Part shown: positions 1-9,600 of the stretch, one piece after another
How positions within the stretch are numbered: position 1 is the first letter of the stretch
Layout: each line of letters begins with the position of its first letter
Assembly (NCBI GenBank): GCA_934271465.1
Contig: CAKQRQ010000003.1
Span: forward strand, 1-64,000
Reading direction: 5' to 3'
Source of the DNA: an uncultured Alphaproteobacteria bacterium
GTDB taxonomy: Bacteria; Pseudomonadota; Alphaproteobacteria; RF32; CAG-239
DNA length: 64,000 nucleotides
Made by a program: the position numbers and the translations under genes
Notes under the pieces: generated by a model
The model's input: only the letters and a program-made list of their open reading frames with translations
The model's database searches: none
Told to the model about the DNA's origin: nothing

Positions 1-151
1 CAGATGTCATCTGCCGGTCGCTTTTGCGAAGTTGCGAAACGGACGTAATGAGCTTTGCGAATGCAGTCAGTCTCGCCAGCCGAAGGCTCTTGTCTTAACC
101 ACCCCGTTGAGGGTGGTTTTTGGATATCTGCTCCAGCCGAGACTTGAAGCC
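1..151. repeat. 151-bp direct repeat, copy 1
   Basis: This segment recurs at 183-333 with only a few substitutions, after a 31-bp unique linker. It opens with a palindrome, CAGATG-T-CATCTG, and carries near its end the inverted repeat AACCACCC/GGGTGGTT followed by T residues (97-121), which looks like an intrinsic terminator. It may begin before the window. No convincing protein is encoded in it. Confidence 0.85.
97..121 (+). terminator. Hairpin plus T-run inside repeat copy 1
   Basis: AACCACCC, a 6-nt loop and GGGTGGTT, then five T. An equivalent lies at 280-303 in copy 2, where both stem arms are kept and only the loop and an outer base differ. It would terminate plus-strand transcription entering from the left. 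Confidence 0.55.
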
Positions 152-182
152 ACGGATAGTGGGTTCGAGTTGAGCAACTAGG

Positions 183-333
183 CAGATGTCATCTGCCGGT
201 CGCTTTTGCGAAGTTGCGAAACGGACGTAATGAGCTTTGCGAATGCAGTCAGTCTCGCCGGCCGAAGGCTCTTGTCTTTACCACCCCATTGAGGGTGGTT
301 TTTGAATATCCGCTCCAACCGAGACTTGAAGCC
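183..333. repeat. 151-bp direct repeat, copy 2
   Basis: Second copy of the element at 1-151, same length and orientation, with matching start palindrome and internal hairpin (ACCACCC/GGGTGGT plus T-run, 280-303). The short ORFs that can be drawn through it on both strands follow the repeat boundaries poorly and resemble no family I know. Confidence 0.85.
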
Positions 334-430
334 TTTTATTCCTTTTTCCACACGCTCAACCAAGACAAATTTTTTTCAAACAAATTAAAAAATCACAACA
401 ACACATTGAAATTACTTAATAAAAAAACTC

Positions 431-461
431 TTGCGAGGGGGGGGGTAAAATATGGTATACT
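431..461 (+). promoter_or_regulatory. Promoter-like site with a G9 tract in the spacer
   Basis: TTGCGA at 431-436 and an extended -10, TGGTATACT, at 453-461 are separated by 19 nt that include nine consecutive G (437-445). The -10 is good. The -35 matches the consensus at 4 of 6 positions and is 2 nt further away than ideal. It lies 37 bp before the 498-761 ORF. Changes in G number would change the spacing. Confidence 0.4.
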
Positions 462-497
462 TAACTCATCAAAAAACAAATTATTAACTTTAAATAT

Positions 498-761
498 ATG
501 GACGATTATTCGAAAACCTTAAATCTCAAGCGCTACCGAGAGGTAAAAAGAACCCTACGCTCTCTTTCAGCTCAAGATGAACATCACTCATCTAAAAAAG
601 CTGTCTCAAATAACAAACGAAGAGAAAAACCTCTTAAGGTATTGCTATTTCTTTTGGTTGGAGCATATATAATACTGATAATAATTTTCTTTTTATCAGT
701 CATTGGCGCTATTGTCTTGCCCGTCCTTATGGGGTTAGGAATAGTTCCAATGGGATTATAA
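498..761 (+). CDS. Small single-span membrane protein, unknown
   Basis: An 87-residue ORF with a basic, soluble first half (about residues 1-46, ending in an Arg/Lys cluster) and a strongly hydrophobic second half (about 47-87) that would span the inner membrane once or twice, N-terminus likely cytoplasmic. I do not recognise the family. There is no clear Shine-Dalgarno before the ATG, but a promoter-like site lies just upstream and a similar tiny ORF follows at 783. The product could be a membrane regulator or a toxin-like peptide, but nothing shown decides this. Confidence 0.5.
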   Translation: MDDYSKTLNLKRYREVKRTLRSLSAQDEHHSSKKAVSNNKRREKPLKVLLFLLVGAYIILIIIFFLSVIGAIVLPVLMGLGIVPMGL

Positions 762-782
762 ATGCATTAAAATCTTTATCTT

Positions 783-911
783 ATGAGAAACAAGAAACGC
801 GAAGATTTTTGGGAAGAGTTTTGGGATGACTTTTTTATGTGGCTCTTTTTAATTCCTCCCTTTCTCCTTGGTTTTCTGAGCATTATCTTATGGGGACTAT
901 CTATCCTATAA
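783..911 (+). CDS. 42-residue hydrophobic, tryptophan-rich peptide
   Basis: A short ORF starting MRNKKREDFWEEF, with a charged, aromatic N-terminal third and one hydrophobic segment (about residues 19-42) containing a Pro-Pro. The order basic head, acidic/aromatic linker, single membrane span resembles many bacterial small membrane proteins. It follows the 87-residue ORF by 21 bp and is itself followed by a clear terminator at 919-959, so the two probably share one short transcript. No strong ribosome binding site is visible. Function unknown. Confidence 0.4.
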   Translation: MRNKKREDFWEEFWDDFFMWLFLIPPFLLGFLSIILWGLSIL

Positions 912-918
912 GTATTCT

Positions 919-959
919 GAAAAAGTCCAAGTTTTCCAACCGGAAATTTGGACTTTTTT
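919..959 (+). terminator. Intrinsic terminator after the two small ORFs
   Basis: AAAAGTCCAA pairs with TTGGACTTTT across a 17-nt loop and runs into T6. It ends the transcript of the small membrane-protein ORFs. Confidence 0.8.
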
Positions 960-1036
960 GAATCTCATTTCCTTGACACAACGAAACAAGCTTTTTCCTT
1001 TTTTATCATCATCAAACCCAAGCTTCAATAGGACAA

Positions 1037-1077
1037 TAAAAAAAATCTGCCCTTTGAGCAATTACCCAAAGAGCAGA
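1037..1077 (-). terminator. Intrinsic terminator of tuf
   Basis: On the minus strand TCTGCTCTTTG pairs with CAAAGGGCAGA (one T-G pair) and is followed by a run of eight T. It sits about 20 bp after the tuf stop codon. Confidence 0.8.
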
Positions 1078-1097
1078 CCTTTTATAATCAGCTGATA

Positions 1098-2288
1098 TTA
1101 TTTCAAAATCTTAGAAACAACACCGGCACCGACAGTGTGTCCGCCTTCACGAATAGCGAAGCGCAAACCTTCGTTCATCGCAATCGGGTGAATCAATTTT
1201 GCTGTCATTGTGATGTTATCTCCAGGCATGACCATCTCTGTTCCTTCTGGAAGTTCAATAGAGCCTGTAACGTCTGTTGTTCTGAAATAGAACTGAGGAC
1301 GATAGTTTGAGAAGAACGGTGTATGACGTCCGCCTTCTTCTTTTGTCAAAATATAGCATTCGCATTTGAATTCTGTGTGCGGTGTGATAGAGCCCGGAGC
1401 GGCCAAAACTTGTCCTCTCTCGACTTCCTCTCTCTTTGTGCCGCGCAACAGAACACCGATGTTGTCTCCGGCTTCGCCCTGATCCAACAATTTGCGGAAC
1501 ATTTCAATTCCTGTGCAGGTTGTCTTCTGGGTCGGTCTGATACCTACGATTTCGATTTCATCGCCAACTTTCAAAACGCCTCTTTCTACACGGCCTGTTA
1601 CAACCGTGCCGCGGCCTGAAATGGAGAATACATCTTCAATCGGCATCAAGAACGGTTTGTCTTTCGGACGATCCGGCTGCGGAATGTAGTTGTCTACGGC
1701 GTTCATCAATTCAATAATGGAATCATGACCAATCTTCGGATCACCATTTTCCAATACAGCCAATGCCGATCCTTTAATAATCGGAATCTCATCTCCCGGG
1801 AAGTCATAAGATTTCAACAAATCTCTGATTTCCATCTCGACCAATTCCAACAACTCCGGATCATCGACCTGATCTACTTTGTTCATATAAACGACTATCG
1901 CCGGAACACCGACCTGACGTGCCAACAAAATGTGCTCGCGTGTTTGCGGCATCGGACCATCAGCGGCTGATACAACCAAAATAGCGCCGTCCATCTGCGC
2001 TGCACCTGTAATCATGTTTTTAACATAGTCAGCGTGGCCCGGACAATCAACGTGCGCATAGTGGCGTTTGTCTGTCTCGTATTCAACGTGCGATGTATTA
2101 ATGGTAATACCACGGGCACGCTCCTCAGGCGCCTTATCAATGTTTGCATAATCGACGAATTCCGCATCGCCCTTCTCGGCCAATACTTTTGTAATTGCTG
2201 CCGTCAAGGTCGTCTTGCCGTGGTCTACGTGGCCGATCGTGCCGATATTGCAGTGCGGTTTGTTCCGCTCAAACTTCTCTTTTGCCAT
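1098..2288 (-). CDS. tuf: Elongation factor Tu
   Basis: EF-Tu is the GTPase that delivers aminoacyl-tRNA to the ribosome A site. The 396-residue length is normal. The P-loop GHVDHGKT is at 19-26, followed by the DCPGH and NKVD guanine-binding motifs, then the two beta-barrel domains ending in [10 protein letters not shown]. It lies downstream of tRNA-Tyr and tRNA-Gly on the same strand, the usual bacterial tRNA-tufB arrangement, and all three probably come from the promoter at 2605-2631. secE and nusG are not next to it here. Confidence 0.99.
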   Translation of the reverse strand: MAKEKFERNKPHCNIGTIGHVDHGKTTLTAAITKVLAEKGDAEFVDYANIDKAPEERARGITINTSHVEYETDKRHYAHVDCPGHADYVKNMITGAAQMDGAILVVSAADGPMPQTREHILLARQVGVPAIVVYMNKVDQVDDPELLELVEMEIRDLLKSYDFPGDEIPIIKGSALAVLENGDPKIGHDSIIELMNAVDNYIPQPDRPKDKPFLMPIEDVFSISGRGTVVTGRVERGVLKVGDEIEIVGIRPTQKTTCTGIEMFRKLLDQGEAGDNIGVLLRGTKREEVERGQVLAAPGSITPHTEFKCECYILTKEEGGRHTPFFSNYRPQFYFRTTDVTGSIELPEGTEMVMPGDNITMTAKLIHPIAMNEGLRFAIREGGHTVGAGVVSKILK

Positions 2289-2346
2289 TATTGTAATTCC
2301 CTAAATTTGTTTATGTTGTTACGTTGTTTTGAAAATGGAAAGAAAT

Positions 2347-2420
2347 TGGAGCGGGTGAGGGGAATCGAACCCCCGTCATAAGCTTGGAAGGCTTCTGCTC
2401 TACCATTGAGCTACACCCGC
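2347..2420 (-). tRNA. tRNA-Gly (UCC)
   Basis: A full cloverleaf reads on the minus strand: acceptor GCGGGTG/CACCCGC, D-arm GCTCAATGGTAGAGC, anticodon loop CTTCCAA (anticodon TCC) and T-arm GGGTTCGATTCCC. The 3' CCA is encoded. It lies between tRNA-Tyr and tuf. Confidence 0.97.
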
Positions 2421-2454
2421 TTGATCAGACCATTCTCCAAGGTATGCTTTATAG

Positions 2455-2539
2455 TGGTGGAGGGGGATGGATTCGAACCATCGTAGACTAAGTCGACGGA
2501 TTTACAGTCCGTTGCATTTGACCGCTCTGCCACCCCTCC
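2455..2539 (-). tRNA. tRNA-Tyr (GUA)
   Basis: An 85-nt class II tRNA with acceptor GGAGGGG, anticodon loop CTGTAAA (anticodon GTA), a long variable arm, T-loop GTTCGAATC and an encoded CCA. It is the first gene of the tRNA-Tyr/tRNA-Gly/tuf unit. Confidence 0.97.
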
Positions 2540-2604
2540 TCAATATCTGCTATAAAGACTAAGGATTACTCCTTTACTGAGTGCTTGTGACACTATCCTT
2601 GCAA

Positions 2605-2631
2605 ATAATAGCATTTTGCCCCTTTTGTCAA
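2605..2631 (-). promoter_or_regulatory. Promoter of the tRNA-Tyr/tRNA-Gly/tuf unit
   Basis: On the minus strand a perfect TTGACA is followed after 15 nt by TATTAT, about 65 bp before tRNA-Tyr. The spacing is slightly short; reading the -10 one base later gives 16. Confidence 0.6.
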
Positions 2632-2657
2632 CACCTTTTTTGCAAAATCGGGAAAAT

Positions 2658-4370
2658 TTATTTTTTCTTATTTAATATATCTTCGGTTTCTCTGAGAGCT
2701 TCCGGCGAACCGACCCAAAATTCTTCTCTGTCACTCAACGCAAAGCCCAACCTGCCCTCGCTTTCGGCTTTATCAAACAGCTTAACAAGTGAAAACTTGC
2801 CCCGCGGCGATTCCCTAAAAACTCTCGGATGCACCACAGCCACCCCGACATACCCAAAGTCAAACCCCTCGCCGACAACTTTGTCTTTATTACGATAGAT
2901 TCTGCCGTCGGCAATCTTATAATCGCCTCTTTGTGGCGTATCTCCGTGAATCCCTCTAATAGACCTCAACAGTAACAACATATCATATTTTTTGTCATCC
3001 CAAACATCCATCATCTGCCTGACAATCGGTTTATACCCGTCATCAATCAAAATATTGTCGGCATTGACCACTACAAAAGGCTTATCCCCAAAGAAGCGCA
3101 ATGCCTTTTTGATACCGCCGCCCGTCTCCAAAGCCTCTTTTTCTTCCGAAACCGTAAAATTAAAATAAGGCAGTTTTTTCAAATGTGCTTTCACACCGGC
3201 TTTTTTATAACACACATTAATCACAACATCTTTAATCTGCGCGTTTTTGAGCAAATCCGTCCCATAATCCATCAATCGGCGCCCCGCAACCTCTACCATC
3301 GGCTTGGCGCAGTTGTCCGTCAATTCCCGCATTCTTGTGCCGCGTCCGGCTGCCAAAACAAAAGCCTTAGAAATATTTTTATAAACAGGTATCCCCCAAA
3401 ATTTTTTATCAAAAACCTGATCCATCCATTGTTTCAATTCTCTAAACATCGGATTTATTAAGCTTCTCTCGACCAACTCCAGCGCATGCGGAATATAAGT
3501 CGCATACCACGGCCGATTCTTGACCGTAATCAGAGTCGTAAACCGCCCCAAAACCCGCAAATGACGAAGCAAAGCCATATAAGCATAAGCTTCTTCAAAT
3601 TCCTTCCTGTTCAAAGACCCCATCTGCTCAAAATAGTAATTTTTCATCTCTTCGGTGACAGCCGGATCAATATGTCGGCGCTCATCTTCAATCAAACTGG
3701 CCAAATCATATAACCCAGGACCCACATAAGCATCTTGAAAATCAATAATGGCCGCTTCGTCAGAATCATCGGGATACATAACATTATTAACGTGATAATC
3801 CCACAGAACTAACGTTTTAGGCATTTTTTGAACACTCTGAAGCCCCTTTTCAACCGCCGCAAAAAAGCCCTTACGCTCTTCATTAGTCAATTGCCGCCCC
3901 AAACACGCCGGAACATACCAATCGCAAAACAGCGCAAAATTATCTTTAATAACCTTTTCATCCATCTGCGGCGCGCAAGCAGGAAATTCCTTAACCTTAT
4001 GCAGTTTGACCAGCACATCAACTGCCTTTCGCAGCAAATCCGTGTCATTTTGACCATTGGCTTTCTTCACAAAATCAGTCTCGCCGAAATCCTCTATCAA
4101 CATCAGCCCTTTTTTAAGCTGTCTGGCAAAAATTTTGGGCGCTCTGATGCTGTGTTTCAGCAAAAAAGAAGCAATTTCGGCAAATTCTTTCGGGCGGTTA
4201 AAACACCCCTCGTCATCCAGTAAAACCCTTGTTGTTCCGTCCGAAAGTGCGATTCTGTAATATTTGCGGGAAGACGCATCAACGCCCATATCCAAAATCT
4301 GATAGTTTTTCAACCCGCCCTTTTCTTTCAAAAAATCCTTAATCTCTTTAAGCCTTTTTGTATTTAGCAT
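2658..4370 (-). CDS. Fused sugar kinase / nucleotidyltransferase (AmgK-MurU-like)
   Basis: About residues 1-330 form an aminoglycoside-phosphotransferase-fold kinase, with the catalytic-loop-like DYHVNNVMY and the metal-binding IDFQDA near 190-205. From about 332 a sugar-1-phosphate nucleotidyltransferase begins with the signature VLAAGRGTRM, followed by KPMVEVAGRRL and VVNADN. In known pathways AmgK phosphorylates MurNAc or GlcNAc at C1 and MurU makes the UDP-sugar, feeding recycled cell-wall sugar back to peptidoglycan synthesis. I infer that this single chain does both steps. The start at 4370 is chosen because AAAGGA lies 8 nt upstream; an in-frame start 16 codons earlier lacks this. Confidence 0.85.
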   Translation of the reverse strand: MLNTKRLKEIKDFLKEKGGLKNYQILDMGVDASSRKYYRIALSDGTTRVLLDDEGCFNRPKEFAEIASFLLKHSIRAPKIFARQLKKGLMLIEDFGETDFVKKANGQNDTDLLRKAVDVLVKLHKVKEFPACAPQMDEKVIKDNFALFCDWYVPACLGRQLTNEERKGFFAAVEKGLQSVQKMPKTLVLWDYHVNNVMYPDDSDEAAIIDFQDAYVGPGLYDLASLIEDERRHIDPAVTEEMKNYYFEQMGSLNRKEFEEAYAYMALLRHLRVLGRFTTLITVKNRPWYATYIPHALELVERSLINPMFRELKQWMDQVFDKKFWGIPVYKNISKAFVLAAGRGTRMRELTDNCAKPMVEVAGRRLMDYGTDLLKNAQIKDVVINVCYKKAGVKAHLKKLPYFNFTVSEEKEALETGGGIKKALRFFGDKPFVVVNADNILIDDGYKPIVRQMMDVWDDKKYDMLLLLRSIRGIHGDTPQRGDYKIADGRIYRNKDKVVGEGFDFGYVGVAVVHPRVFRESPRGKFSLVKLFDKAESEGRLGFALSDREEFWVGSPEALRETEDILNKKK

Positions 4371-4462
4371 TGACTTGTCCTTTAATGGCTGTATGATTTC
4401 CGTTATAAAAACAACCATATTCTTTTGGACTTAAAATAGTCTTAATATACGGAGTTTTGCGA

Positions 4463-5113
4463 TTGAAAATTAAGCACCTTATTTTTGACTGGGACGGCAC
4501 TTTGGCAAACACCTATCCCGTTATTGAAAAAGCCTATGAGCATACGTTCAAAACTCTTGGGCTGAAGCCGATTCCTTTTAATGAAATCAAACGATTGACT
4601 TCTTCCATTCAAAACAAAGACTTGTTCCGTCATATTTTCGGCGACAAAGAAGACCAAGCCAAACAACTTTACTATGCCTATATCGACAAACACCATGCCT
4701 CTGATGTCGGCCTGATGCCCGATGCAGCCGATTTGTTGTCTTTTTGCAAAACAAACGGCCTGAAACTCTATCTGTTTTCAAACAAACGCCGCCCCTATCT
4801 GATTCCTGAAACCGATTCGCAAGACGTCACAAAGTTTTTTACAAAAATCGTCGCTGCCGGAGATTTTACCGAAGACAAACCACACCCCATGGCGGCTCAT
4901 GCGGTTTTTGATAACAATTTGCCCGAGGCCGATTCGATTCTGGTCATCGGCGACGGAATGGCCGATTATTCAGCCGCGCGCACTTATGACCACAATGGAA
5001 AAACAGCGCCATGCATTATCTATGACCCCAAAGGAACCTACACCGGCGGCAAGCCGACATTAAAAGTCTCAAATCTCAAAGACATTATCCCTTTTTTGAA
5101 AGAAAATAAATGA
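4463..5113 (+). CDS. HAD-family hydrolase (phosphatase-like)
   Basis: A 216-residue haloacid-dehalogenase hydrolase. The nucleophile motif DWDGTLANT is near the N-terminus, a Ser/Asn motif (LFSNKR) follows, then a Lys, and an acidic motif IGDGMADY. This is the phosphoglycolate-phosphatase/beta-phosphoglucomutase subgroup with an alpha-helical cap, so a small phosphorylated metabolite is the likely substrate. The start appears to be TTG at 4463, placed 8 nt after GGAG; the earlier TTG at 4457 is too close. It overlaps rlmB by 4 bp (ATGA), so the two are translationally coupled. Confidence 0.85.
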   Translation: MKIKHLIFDWDGTLANTYPVIEKAYEHTFKTLGLKPIPFNEIKRLTSSIQNKDLFRHIFGDKEDQAKQLYYAYIDKHHASDVGLMPDAADLLSFCKTNGLKLYLFSNKRRPYLIPETDSQDVTKFFTKIVAAGDFTEDKPHPMAAHAVFDNNLPEADSILVIGDGMADYSAARTYDHNGKTAPCIIYDPKGTYTGGKPTLKVSNLKDIIPFLKENK

Positions 5114-5856
5114 GCAAAAACTTCAAGCAATCTTCCGATTCCAATTCCTCGCAGCTGATTATTTACGGGCGGCACGCGGTTTTGGCGGCTCTGACAAACC
5201 CCCGCCGACAGATAAAAAAACTCCTGTGCACCAAAGAAACAGCTCCTGAAATTCGCGCCGCAAAAATTCAGCCGCAAATCGTCGACCGCAAAGAAATTGA
5301 CAAACTTCTCCCTCAAGATGCCGTCCATCAGGGATTTGCTCTTTTTTGCAATCGCCTGCAGAACACACCTTTGGAAGACATTCTTGAGACTTCTCAAACA
5401 AAAGACAAATGCCATGTCCTGATTCTCGATCAGGTAACCGACCCTCAAAATATCGGCGCCATTATCCGCTCGGCCGTCGCGTTCAATACATTAGCGCTGA
5501 TTTTGCAAGACAAAAATTCTCCGCTTGAAAGCGGCGCCATGGACAAAGCCGCCGCCGGAATGATTGAACACCTGCCAATTGTCCGCGTCACAAACCTGTC
5601 GCGCGCCATCGAACAACTCAAAGACGCCGGTTTTTGGACTGTCGGCATGGACGGCTATGCCCAAACAACCATCGACAAGCTCAACAAATCCGGAAAAACA
5701 GCCATTATCATGGGTTCCGAAGGCAAAGGAATGCGCCGCCTTGTCGAGGAAAGCTGCGACATATCCGTCAAACTGCCGATATCGCCCCTGACCGAAAGCC
5801 TCAACGTTTCCACAGCGGCGGCTATTGCGCTGTATGAAATCAACAAAGAAGAATAA
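5110..5856 (+). CDS. rlmB: TrmH/SpoU-family rRNA 2'-O-methyltransferase (RlmB-like)
   Basis: A 248-residue protein with a substrate-binding N-terminal domain that starts at IYGRHAVLAAL and a SpoU methyltransferase domain. SpoU motifs seen are LDQVTDPQNIGAIIRSA (motif 1), IMGSEGKGMRRLVEE (motif 2) and LPISPLTESLNVSTAAAI (motif 3). These form the knotted S-adenosylmethionine site. RlmB methylates the 2'-O of G2251 in 23S rRNA, and that is the best call; another TrmH-type rRNA or tRNA methyltransferase is possible. It overlaps the HAD gene upstream by 4 bp. Confidence 0.9.
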   Translation: MSKNFKQSSDSNSSQLIIYGRHAVLAALTNPRRQIKKLLCTKETAPEIRAAKIQPQIVDRKEIDKLLPQDAVHQGFALFCNRLQNTPLEDILETSQTKDKCHVLILDQVTDPQNIGAIIRSAVAFNTLALILQDKNSPLESGAMDKAAAGMIEHLPIVRVTNLSRAIEQLKDAGFWTVGMDGYAQTTIDKLNKSGKTAIIMGSEGKGMRRLVEESCDISVKLPISPLTESLNVSTAAAIALYEINKEE

Positions 5857-5922
5857 CCCCTTGTATATTTTTTCAGCATAATTAAAATAAAGCCTATCAA
5901 CCTGATACAAGGACATTTTATC

Positions 5923-6630
5923 ATGCCGGTTTCTGTCGAACTCACACATCTGACCAAGACTTTCGGAAAAACAACCGCTGTTAACGACTTCAACCTGACG
6001 GCCTATCCATCGCAAATCATTGCGCTTTTAGGTCCGAACGGCGCCGGAAAGTCAACCCTGATGAATATGATAACCGGATATCTTGCCCCCTCATCAGGAA
6101 ACATCTGCATTTTGGGAAAAGACTTATCATCGGATTCTCTTGCCGTCAAACAAAGCATCGGATTTCTCCCTGAAGGCTCTCCGCTTTATGCCGATATGAC
6201 CGTCAAAAGTTTTATCACATACCTTTCCCGCCTCAAATCTCTTCCGGCAGATGAGGTTTTCCGCGTTATCTCTTTGGCCAATCTTGAAACCGTTACCAAT
6301 CAAAAAATCGAAACTCTGTCCAAAGGATATCGCAGGCGCGTTGGATTCGCCGCCGCTCTATTGGGAAACCCGCCTGTTTTGCTGCTTGATGAACCGACAG
6401 ACGGCCTTGACCCAAACCAAAAAGAACACCTGCTCGGCTTGATTTCAGACATGGGCAAAGACAAAACCATTCTCATTTCGACCCACCTTTTAGACGAAGC
6501 AAAATCCGTCGCCAACCGCATTTTAATTATGGACAAAGGCACCTTAAAAGCCGACGGCGACTTAAATGCTATTCTGAAACAAACGCGCACGACATCGCTC
6601 GAAAACGCATTCATCAAATTAACGAGGTAA
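5923..6630 (+). CDS. ABC transporter ATP-binding protein
   Basis: A 235-residue nucleotide-binding subunit with Walker A GPNGAGKS (37-44), an ABC signature-like LSKGYRRRVG, Walker B VLLLDEPTDGLDP and the switch region STHLLDEA. Its type (DRA/GldA-like) pairs with ABC-2 permeases, and the next gene 4 bp downstream is exactly such a permease, so the two form one exporter. AAGGA precedes the ATG. An 8-bp inverted repeat (5859-5866 with 5905-5912) overlaps this ribosome binding site. Confidence 0.93.
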   Translation: MPVSVELTHLTKTFGKTTAVNDFNLTAYPSQIIALLGPNGAGKSTLMNMITGYLAPSSGNICILGKDLSSDSLAVKQSIGFLPEGSPLYADMTVKSFITYLSRLKSLPADEVFRVISLANLETVTNQKIETLSKGYRRRVGFAAALLGNPPVLLLDEPTDGLDPNQKEHLLGLISDMGKDKTILISTHLLDEAKSVANRILIMDKGTLKADGDLNAILKQTRTTSLENAFIKLTR

Positions 6631-6634
6631 GCAC

Positions 6635-9600
6635 ATGACCAAAATTTTTACTGTCGCACGAGGAGAATTTTGCCGTTACTTTATTTCTCCGTTGGCTTAC
6701 GTCTATCTGATAAGCTTTTTGCTCCTCAATGCCTCTTTTGCGCTGTATTTCGGCGGAATTTTTACCTCCGGAAACGCCTCGCTGCGCCCCATATTTGACT
6801 TCCTGCCGTGGCTTTACCTCTTATTTATCCCCGGAATCTCCATGCGCCTGTGGGCAGAGGAGTTCAAAAGCGGCACCATTCTCCAAATTATGACCCTGCC
6901 GCTATCCACCACCGCCTTTGTCTGGGGCAAATTTTTAGCTGCTTGGGCTTTTTGCTCTCTGGCGCTGATTTTGACATTTCCTTTTGTCATAACCATCAAT
7001 TGGCTCGGCTCTCCGGACAACGCTGTTATCCTGAACAGCTACTTTGGCACATTTTTCTTATCCGGCGCCATGCTGGCCATTTCCCAAACCGCCTCGGCAC
7101 TCACAAAAAATCAGGTTATTGCGCTGGTTATCGCCGTTATTTTAAACCTGCTGTTCTTCTTAAGCGGTCTTGAGTATGTTTTAGGCTTTTTCAGAGGCTT
7201 TGTCCCCGAATATATCATCGATATGATAGCTTCTTTCAGCTTTCTAACCCGTATCAGCGAGATTAATTCCGGCGTCATCATCCTGAGCAGCTTTATCTTT
7301 TTTGCCTCTCTGATTATCATGTTCAACTTCTTCACGGTCATGATTATCAGCCTGAAAACTTCAGGCGTTGTCTTTTGGCTCAAATCAGCTTCCGCTTCAG
7401 GCTGCCTATTGGCCTCCCTTTTGGTCTTCTGCTCTTTTTTGGGCATCAATCTGTTGTCAAACAATCTGTTCCGGTCTGTCAATCTTGATGTAACCGCCGA
7501 AAAACTTTTTACCCTGTCCGATTCGACCAAAAAAATTCTGAAAAATCTTCCTGCACCGGTAACGGCAAAAGTCTACTATTCGCCCATTCTCGGCGAGCGA
7601 GACGAGCAAATGCGCCGCCATTTTGACACCTTGCGCCAGCTGCTCAAAACCTATGAAAACGCCTCAAACGGAGCTTTTACCTATCGTTTTTACAATCCGG
7701 AACCTTTGAGCGATATTGAAGACCGTGCCATTCATGCCGGATTGCTTGCTCTGCCGGTTGAAGACCTGAACAGCTCGGCCTATTTCGGCATAGTCTTCGT
7801 AAACGAAAACGGCCAAACCCGCACTATTCCTTTTCTGCCTCTGTCCAGACAAAACCTTTTAGAACAAGACTTAACTGAAAACATCTATCTTTTGGAACAT
7901 CAAAAAAAGCCTTTAGGCCTGCTGACCTCTCTTCCGATGTTAGGCGAAGCCTATGACTCAAAAGTCACACCCCCATGGCAGATTATAACCGAGCTCCAAA
8001 AATATTATACGCTCAAACCCGTTGCCTCGCCCGATGACCTGAAAGACCTGTCTTTATTGATGATTGCCCACCCTCAAAATCTGTCCGCAAAAATGGAACA
8101 GGCTCTGTATGATTATTCCCTGAACGGTGGAAAGATATTAGCTTTCTTTGACATTGCGCCCGAAGCTCTGCGCCTTGTCGGCCCCGTAACCTCTCTGTCG
8201 ACCCCGTCGGATTATGGCCATCTGCCCGAAAAATGGGGCTTTCGTTTTTATGCCGATAAAGCCGTTGCCGATTTAGACAATGCCTCTCAAGTCATGATAG
8301 AAACAGCCGATTACTCCGGCACCACACAGGACTTAATCCAATTTTATCTGCCGCAATCAAGCTTTTTCTCAGACTTGCCCGAAACGACAAACCTCAAAAA
8401 GATGCTTGTTACATCGGCCTCTGTATTTATGCCGTTAAAAGATTCTCCGGTGTATTTTGTGCCGTTGCTGCAAGTCTCCGAAAATTCTGAGCTTTTGCCC
8501 TCAAACGTCGTAACAGATAACATTCATCCGGCCGAAATCCTGCGGGCTTTTACTCCCGACAAAAATCCGAAATATCTGGCCGCGCACATTATCTCCCAAG
8601 ACGCCGCCAAACCGTTTGAACTGATAGTTGTCGGCGATTCCGATATGCTTTACGATTCTTTCTGGACAGACATCAGCAAAGTCGGCAATCAAACTTTTAC
8701 CGTTCCGCTGCTTGACAACGGAAACTTTGTCCTCAACGCGCTTGATGTCCTTTCAGGAAACGACGCCCTGCTTGATTTAAGAGGAAAATCACCTCTGCCG
8801 CGACCGTTCACAACGCTTGAAAAAGAGCAAAAAGAAACCCTGCGCCAATTCAAAATCAAAGAAAAAGACATTTTTGATGAAATAGCGCACATCAAAAAAG
8901 GCCTCTCTGAAATCTGGAACAAAAAAGACTTTGAAGGCCGGCAGAATTTCACGCCGGATGAGCTCTCTCTCATCAGCAAAATCAAGACCTCTCTTGAGCA
9001 AAAGCGCCTTGACCTTTACGCCATTCGTTCCGCGCTCAACCACCATATGGAACAAACCGAATTTTGGATAAAATTATTCAACATCTACACTGTTCCGACG
9101 CTGATTCTGCTCGGCTTGTTGCTGGTTAACCTCAAAAAAATTCCCTTCAAATGCCCAAAACCTCTCGGCCTGAACAAACAATTTTATATCCTCTGCGGCA
9201 TAGCGGCCTTAAGTGCCTTGCTGGGATTTTGGAGCATTGCGGCGCTTCCCGAAAATCGAACGGATTCCGTTGAGGGAACAGCTCTTTTCCCAAGCTTAAG
9301 CGGCAAAATTAACGACATCAGCGAAATCACGCTCCAAAATGCGGATCGCTCCCTGCGTCTGGTCAAAAAAGAGTCTCTGTGGACTCTGCCCGACCATCCG
9401 GATTTTTTGGTTAATCAAAACCGTATCCGCAGCTTTTTAACAGCGCTTTTGCAAGCCTCCATATACGAGAAAAAAGCCGACAAAGCCGAAAATTTGGCGC
9501 GATTCGGTCTTCTCCCGTCAAAAGAATCTGATACCTCCGCTACAACAATCACGCTCAAAGCCGGCGCGCAAACAGTTGTTTCTTTTGATGTCGGCGACTA

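Noticed and set aside
178..522. ORFs of 61 and 102 codons through the second 151-bp repeat
   Set aside because: They depend on repeat sequence, have no ribosome binding site, and the hairpin terminator lies inside both.
5859..5912. 8-bp inverted repeat (CCTTGTAT/ATACAAGG) before the ABC ATPase gene
   Set aside because: Short arms 38 nt apart in an AT-rich gap; overlap with the ribosome binding site is suggestive but not enough to call a switch.
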